NCBI GenBank assembly: GCA_013002305.1
Contig: JABDKG010000078.1
Coordinates: forward strand, 1-46,402
Direction: 5' to 3'
Length of the DNA: 46,402 bases
From: Hellea sp.
Lineage (GTDB): Bacteria; Pseudomonadota; Alphaproteobacteria; Caulobacterales; Maricaulaceae
A program made the position numbers and the translations under genes. This document shows, one piece after another, positions 42,278-46,402 of the stretch (within the stretch, counting starts at the first letter, position 1; each line of letters begins with the position of its first letter). The notes below the pieces were generated by a model. That model ran no database searches. It saw nothing but the letters and a program-made list of their open reading frames with translations, and had not been told where the DNA came from.

Positions 42278-43427
42278 AGTTATCGCCAAATATCTGGCGT
42301 TTGCGGCGGCCGCGCTGGCCTTATCCGGCTGTAAGCAAGGCGTTGACGCCTGGAATGAAGCGCCGGTCGATCACAACAAAGCTAAATATGAAAAGCTGCC
42401 GCTTCCGGCATTTCCGGACTATCCCGCGCCTCAAATGCAGCTCAGCGCTGGCGATAGCGGCGTAATCTATTTTTCGACCAAAAGCCCTTATGATTTTAGC
42501 CGCGTCTTGCACGGCTATGACACTGCACCTGACACGACAGGCAAGGGGACTTTGGTCCTTCCGGACGGGGCGAGCCCGGATAGTCCGGTTCCGGCGATGG
42601 TTATTTTGCACGGCTCCGGCGGTATCGCTGACGGCCGCGAATTTACATATGCTGAGCTATTTGCCGATAACGGCATTGCCAGCTTTGTTGTCGATTATTA
42701 TGCGCCGCGCGGCGTCACCGAAGAAACGCCCTATGTCATGAAAACCATGGCCACGACCGAGGTCGATATCATTGCCGACGCCTATAGCGCGCTTAAAATA
42801 ATCGGAACCCATCCGGCGATTGATGCCAGCCGCATCGGCGTCACAGGATATTCCTATGGCGGCATGGCAACCCGCTACGCGCTGGATATCAGAATCAAGG
42901 AGATCATGGCGCCTGATATCCCGCCCTTTGCGCTGCACATGGATTTATACGGACCTTGCCACCAAGATACCGGGTCATGGCGGACAACCGGCGCGCCTTA
43001 TTTGGCGATTTACGGAGATGCCGATAACTCCGTCGATCCGGAGACGTGTTCGGATGTGCAGGATTTCCTCGGCGTTGGCGGAAGCGAGGTCGAATCCCAC
43101 ATCATTGCCGGGGCCGGCCATGCCTGGGAAAATTCGGCACCCAAAGGCAAATTTGGACAGGCCTATATTCGCGGCTGCGAATTCTCATGGCATCCGGAAA
43201 CCGGTATCTTTATGGTCAACGGCAAATCCGGTGAGTTCCAACCCGAACCTGATATGACCCGCGAAGAGCGCGCCTTTGTCCGAAGTAAACTCGGCAGTCT
43301 CGCCGGCGGCTGCATCGGCATGGGCTACACAGCCGGCAATGACCCGGCGGCAGATGCTGAGAGTAAGGCCTGGCAGCTCGACTTTATGAAACGGCATTTT
43401 AATTTGAGTATTACCGATAAACAATAA
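42240..43427 (+). CDS. dienelactone-hydrolase-like alpha/beta hydrolase, lipoprotein
   Basis: A 395-residue hydrolase. A signal peptide with lipobox LALSGC (..AKYLAFAAAALALSGC) precedes the alpha/beta-hydrolase domain: VILHGSGG, the nucleophile loop GYSYGGM, the acid in YGDADNS and the His in GAGHAWE. GTG 42240 gives a 31-residue lipoprotein signal and overlaps the SDR by 38 bp. The frame is open to ATG 42114, but that extension lies inside the SDR gene and is not protein-like. No good ribosome site is visible, so translational coupling is likely. It probably hydrolyses an ester or lactone in the periplasm. Confidence 0.82.
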   Translation: MILRALIRPKSIRVIAKYLAFAAAALALSGCKQGVDAWNEAPVDHNKAKYEKLPLPAFPDYPAPQMQLSAGDSGVIYFSTKSPYDFSRVLHGYDTAPDTTGKGTLVLPDGASPDSPVPAMVILHGSGGIADGREFTYAELFADNGIASFVVDYYAPRGVTEETPYVMKTMATTEVDIIADAYSALKIIGTHPAIDASRIGVTGYSYGGMATRYALDIRIKEIMAPDIPPFALHMDLYGPCHQDTGSWRTTGAPYLAIYGDADNSVDPETCSDVQDFLGVGGSEVESHIIAGAGHAWENSAPKGKFGQAYIRGCEFSWHPETGIFMVNGKSGEFQPEPDMTREERAFVRSKLGSLAGGCIGMGYTAGNDPAADAESKAWQLDFMKRHFNLSITDKQ

Positions 43428-43486
43428 AACATTTGCGTTAATCAATAATTGTTCCTATGCTCCTCCCATATTCAGGGGAGATAGAC

Positions 43487-44191
43487 ATGACGGAGTCCGT
43501 AACGTTTAACATCGACAAGACCGCGCGAGCCGCCGGATGGGCGCTCCTAGGGAGTATTGTCGTCGGAATTCTGGGCGCAGTTTTCGTTGCCAAAGATATT
43601 GATATCAATATGAGCGCCGACATAGTCGGAACCGCAGAAGCCATGCTTGACGCGGAGACGCGCCTTATGGCCAAAGCCTATCTCGGATTGCTGACTTTCG
43701 CGTTGGCGCTTCTGACCTCAATTGGGCTCTATTTGATCCTTAAAACCCGGGGTCAATTGCTCGCCGCGTGGAGCCTGCTGGTTGCCCTTGGCGGAGCGGT
43801 TTTGGTTCTTCTCGGGTCGGTTTACGCCATGAACGCTGCGCAAATTGGCGGCAATGAAGCCTTTGAAACTTTGGCCAGCGCAGAACAGCGCCATCTATTA
43901 GCCGGTTTGCAGACAACGTCGGATTACACATCATTCCATCTGGGTCTAGTTTTATCATCTTCCGGCAATGCCGGGTTTTTCTATCTGTTCCTGAAGTCCG
44001 GTCTGATCCCGAAAATTATCGCCGGTTGGGGGTTATTCGCATCGCTATTCGTTGCCGTGATGATTGTGGCCCGGGACTTCATTCCGGCGCTCGGGCATAA
44101 TGGAATCACGGCGACGTTCATGGTGTCTAACCTGATCGCGATACTGGCAACGGGATTTTACCTAGCGATTAAAGGCGTGCGGACGGGTTAA
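43487..44191 (+). CDS. DUF4386 membrane protein
   Basis: A 234-residue integral membrane protein with about six hydrophobic segments (WALLGSIVVGILGAVFVA; LGLLTFALALLTSIGLYLIL; LVALGGAVLVLLGSVYA; GLVLSSSGNAGFFYLFL; GWGLFASLFVAVMIVA; SNLIAILATGFYLAI). This layout and the SAD..GTAEAM and FHLGL segments match DUF4386 proteins, which have no known function. Start ATG 43487 has GGGGAG upstream. It is 59 bp after the hydrolase, so it may share its transcript. I see no link to catalysis. Confidence 0.82.
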   Translation: MTESVTFNIDKTARAAGWALLGSIVVGILGAVFVAKDIDINMSADIVGTAEAMLDAETRLMAKAYLGLLTFALALLTSIGLYLILKTRGQLLAAWSLLVALGGAVLVLLGSVYAMNAAQIGGNEAFETLASAEQRHLLAGLQTTSDYTSFHLGLVLSSSGNAGFFYLFLKSGLIPKIIAGWGLFASLFVAVMIVARDFIPALGHNGITATFMVSNLIAILATGFYLAIKGVRTG

Positions 44192-44253
44192 TTTGAAGGG
44201 TATTTCCCAAACTAAAAGCCTGTCATCCCGGAAATGCTCGAGCATCGAATCAG

Positions 44254-44589
44254 CTACCGAGAAATGACTGCGTGCAAAATATCTAGATGACAAGGTTCCG
44301 GGAGCGGCCAACAAGGCAAAATTGAAATATCTAGCCAATCTGGATTGTCCATTTCAATAAGATTTAATTTCCAATCCCGCCGCCAGTTTTTAATTTGGCG
44401 TTCGCGCGTGAGTGCGGTTTCTCTTGTTTCATGTTTTTCAAACCACACAAGTCGATGACAATTATATTTAGCGGAAAACCCTCTAAACGTTTTTTGTTGA
44501 TGCTGAATCATCCGTTTAGCGAGATCGTCGGTTTGACCCGTGTAGAGTGTCCCATTGCGTTTGTTGGTGACAATGTAGACATAGAACAT
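44254..44589 (-). CDS. GIY-YIG nuclease domain protein 2
   Basis: A 111-residue GIY-YIG protein homologous to 18283-18678: YIVTN...LYTG, an Arg (AKRM), and RERQIKNWRRDWKLNLIE with the Glu. It lacks the repeat-encoded tail of copy 1. It lies between a degenerate forward-type sequence (TGTCATCCCGG near 44221) and an inverted palindromic unit (44630-44659), again the spacer position of a repeat pair. A palindrome GAACATATAATGTTC (44596-44610) stands 7-21 bp upstream and could be an operator. No strong ribosome site is visible. Confidence 0.85.
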   Translation of the reverse strand: MFYVYIVTNKRNGTLYTGQTDDLAKRMIQHQQKTFRGFSAKYNCHRLVWFEKHETRETALTRERQIKNWRRDWKLNLIEMDNPDWLDISILPCWPLPEPCHLDILHAVISR

Positions 44590-44629
44590 ATAGCGAACAT
44601 ATAATGTTCCTGACGGAAAATCAAGCTAA

Positions 44630-44659
44630 CTGGATCCCGACTTTCGTCGGGACGTACGG
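44630..44659 (-). repeat. palindromic repeat unit, inverted, upstream of GIY-YIG gene 2
   Basis: CTGGATCCCGAC, then TTTC, then GTCGGGACGTACGG. The stem pairs perfectly, and the outer end is diverged from the GAGCGG consensus. Confidence 0.75.
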
Positions 44660-44748
44660 AGGGTGAGGGGTGTTGTGGGGAAAGATTTGAGTGGTTAACA
44701 CACGCATGTCCAATGGGATTGAACTTGCAAACATCTTACCCCAGCCTC

Positions 44749-44865
44749 CCGATTGTCCCGACGAAAGTCGGGATCCAGTATTACCTATTCAACCTAATAT
44801 TACAGATATGAAATTCCACATCTGAGCCACGGACTAGATCCGCGCCTGAACGGGCATGAACGGAG
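44749..44865. repeat. palindromic repeat pair (forward 44749-44778, inverted 44831-44865)
   Basis: Forward CCGATTGTCCCGAC...GTCGGGATCCAG faces inverted GGACTAGATCCGCG...CGGGCATGAACGGAG. Together with 44630-44659 these units fill most of 44590-44903; the remainder of that stretch holds nothing recognisable. Confidence 0.7.
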
Positions 44866-44903
44866 TGTAGGGGTTTGTAAAGAATTGAGAGCCGTGGCAG
44901 AAC

Positions 44904-45299
44904 ATGATGATGCATTTGCCATGGTCAAAGTTGGAAAAACATTTTCGCGAGGCGGCCGAATATATGCCTGAGAGTGCATACATGCATGAAGCTATGGCTG
45001 ATTTGTGCCAGTGGATCGGCAAAAGTGAATTGGGGCCAATTTTATTCGGAGGTCAATCAATGCACAGTCTTTGTATTCTGCAAACTGAAGAAGTGTATAT
45101 AAAGCTCAATATGTCTTATTTGCGAATATCGCCCCTATTCAAAGAACATTTGATAGAATTTAGATTTTTGGATTCAGGAGTTGAAGACAAACAATGGTCA
45201 CGAATTGAAGCGCCGAGAGCCGATCATCTGATCAAGAGATTGATTGGATTTACGAAACAAATTGGTTGGGTCAACAATACGATCCTACTGGAATATTAA
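44904..45299 (+). CDS. hypothetical protein
   Basis: A 131-residue soluble protein (SKLEKHFREAAEYMPESAYM at the start, and a C-terminal KRLIGFTKQIGWVNNTILLEY) with no family I recognise. Start is one of three consecutive-frame ATGs (44904, 44907, 44910); no strong ribosome site is present. AT-rich composition and position right of a palindrome pair suggest an accessory gene like 5636-6391 and 18933-19355. It is followed 15 bp later by the DUF885 gene, which has its own ribosome site. Confidence 0.55.
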   Translation: MMMHLPWSKLEKHFREAAEYMPESAYMHEAMADLCQWIGKSELGPILFGGQSMHSLCILQTEEVYIKLNMSYLRISPLFKEHLIEFRFLDSGVEDKQWSRIEAPRADHLIKRLIGFTKQIGWVNNTILLEY

Positions 45300-45314
45300 G
45301 AATAGGAATCAATC

Positions 45315-46402
45315 ATGCCCATTTCTCGCCGTACTCTTATGCAATCGTCTGCTGCCTTGGCGGCAACGGGAGCAGTGGCAGCTTGTAAGCCCGGTGACGC
45401 CGTTAAATCCGCGCCTGACCTAGCGGACTACACGACCGATCTGCTCAATGACGCGGTTGATCTGATCCTCAACTCATACCCGGAGAGCGCGTCGTCTGCC
45501 GGGCTGGATACGGGTGATCGCAAACATCTTAAATCAAAACTCACGGACCGGTCACAGGCCGGGCAGGACAAGATCGCAGGTGACGTTCGGGCCTTGGTCA
45601 AGCGCTTGCAGAAGGTTGACACGAGCGGGCTGGACGCAGACGCGGCGCTCAATGTCGATGTTGTCAAAACAATATTCGAAACGACGGCGTACGGGTTTGA
45701 TTTTCCTTATGGGGATATCGCACAGGTGAATTACAATTGGTCCTATCGCAACAGCCCCTATGCCGTGGCACAGAACACCGGTGCGTTTACGGAAATTCCG
45801 AGCTTCCTCGATAGTTCTCATAAGATTGAAACCGCTGAGGATGCCGATGCTTATCTGATGCGGATGAATGCCTATGCTGACCAGCTCGACGGCGAGACCG
45901 AGCGCACAAAAGACTTTGGCGGGCAGGGTGTTATCCTGCCGGACTTTTTGCTGACAAAGACACTGGGTCAGCTCAAAGGTGCCTTAGCGAAAGACCCAAC
46001 CACTTGGGGCATTGTCACCGGGTTAGCCGGTAAGACCGAGAACATGGCGATGGATTATGGCGCAGACGCCGCCGTCCTTGCTCGCGAAAAACTTGTCCCT
46101 GCCATGCAGCGTCAAGTCGCCGTTCTCGAAGATCAGGCGGCTCGCGCAACATCAGATGCTGGTGTCTGGGCCAAACCGCGCGGTGATGAATATTACGACT
46201 GGAATATTCGCGCCTCGACCACAACAAAAATGAGCGCCGATGAAATTCACCAAATGGGCCTGGATGAACTGGCCGAGCTACAGGGCCGGATGGAACCGAT
46301 CCTGCAATCAATCGGCTACACCAAAGGCTCCGTCGGCGCGCGCATGACGGCACTGGCTGAAGACCCGCGCTATCATTTCGCCGATGGCGATGCGGGGCGG
46401 CA
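45315..46402 (+). CDS. DUF885 family lipoprotein, 3' end outside the window
   Basis: At least 362 residues of a DUF885 protein. Start ATG 45315 has AGGAA upstream. The N-terminus carries a twin-arginine-like SRRTLMQSS and a lipobox region ATGAVAAC, so export as a lipoprotein is likely. The mature part has a helical DUF885 pattern: LILNSYPESASSAGLD, VNYNWSYRNSPYAVAQ, FLDSSHKIETAEDADAYLMR and YYDWNIRAST. Family members are putative metallopeptidases with the HExxH helix further downstream than this window reaches, so activity cannot be checked. It is not tied to either regulon. Confidence 0.88.
   Translation, partial: MPISRRTLMQSSAALAATGAVAACKPGDAVKSAPDLADYTTDLLNDAVDLILNSYPESASSAGLDTGDRKHLKSKLTDRSQAGQDKIAGDVRALVKRLQKVDTSGLDADAALNVDVVKTIFETTAYGFDFPYGDIAQVNYNWSYRNSPYAVAQNTGAFTEIPSFLDSSHKIETAEDADAYLMRMNAYADQLDGETERTKDFGGQGVILPDFLLTKTLGQLKGALAKDPTTWGIVTGLAGKTENMAMDYGADAAVLAREKLVPAMQRQVAVLEDQAARATSDAGVWAKPRGDEYYDWNIRASTTTKMSADEIHQMGLDELAELQGRMEPILQSIGYTKGSVGARMTALAEDPRYHFADGDAGR

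Noticed and set aside
1-46402. tRNA, rRNA or known riboswitch
   Set aside because: No cloverleaf, CCA-end or conserved riboswitch core was recognised by eye in any intergenic region; a covariance-model scan (tRNAscan-SE, Infernal/Rfam) would settle it.

Overview
The window looks like chromosomal DNA of a Gram-negative, moderately GC-rich alphaproteobacterium. The evidence is a TonB-dependent receptor, lipoprotein signal peptides, many acyl-CoA and oxygenase genes, and dispersed palindromes of the CCGCTCATCCCG...CGGGATCCACG type common in that class. I cannot name a genus. Most of the window is catabolic; two stretches rich in repeats (about 4-8 kb and 44-45 kb) look like accessory DNA.

Layout: (1) 1-3.4 kb: a SnoaL-like gene (minus) and an overlapping sulfatase/alkylsulfatase-like pair (plus). 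(2) 3.5-8.1 kb: a cold-shock protein, a hotdog thioesterase, then an island of palindromes, two broken copies of a PD40 beta-propeller gene and two orphan genes. (3) 8.1-25.2 kb: a catabolic regulon. It holds a hydrolase and [2Fe-2S] ferredoxin (minus), then a long plus-strand run of CoA-transferase, DUF35 protein, SCP-x/Ltp2-like thiolase, acyl-CoA ligase, second CoA-transferase and amidohydrolase. After a GIY-YIG insertion come a crotonase (minus) and a TetR regulator, P450, Rieske oxygenase, SDR and methyltransferase (plus). (4) 25.3-44.2 kb: a second catabolic regulon. It holds an OYE-type reductase and DUF3604 protein, an MFS transporter, a TonB receptor, then ligase, amidohydrolase, crotonase and a second DUF3604 protein; two Lrp/AsnC regulators, a KstD-like flavoprotein, an SDR, a dienelactone-hydrolase-like lipoprotein and a DUF4386 membrane protein. 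(5) 44.2-46.4 kb: a second GIY-YIG gene with palindromes, an orphan gene and the start of a DUF885 lipoprotein.

How the genes fit together: three near-identical palindromes (half-sites TTCCGAAC/GTTCGGAA) lie at 276-296, 9411-9431 and 20345-20365. Each directly abuts the -10 element of a candidate promoter, and one lies just in front of the TetR gene. This suggests one repressor governing region 3 plus the SnoaL gene. In region 4 a different motif (TGCGTA/TACGCA in AT-rich flanks) recurs in all four promoter regions, and the two Lrp genes are the natural candidates to bind it. The enzyme set (P450 with ferredoxin, KshA/DAF-36-like Rieske oxygenase, DUF35 with Ltp2-like aldolase, CoA ligases and transferases, KstD-like flavoprotein, OYE, sulfatases) points to uptake, desulfation, hydroxylation and side-chain removal of a polycyclic isoprenoid such as a steroid. 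The substrate is inference.

The most unusual signals are the two operator families, the GIY-YIG nuclease genes sitting inside inverted pairs of the palindromic repeat, the duplicated PD40-fragment module next to orphan genes, and two apparently permuted enzymes (a CoA-transferase and a crotonase).
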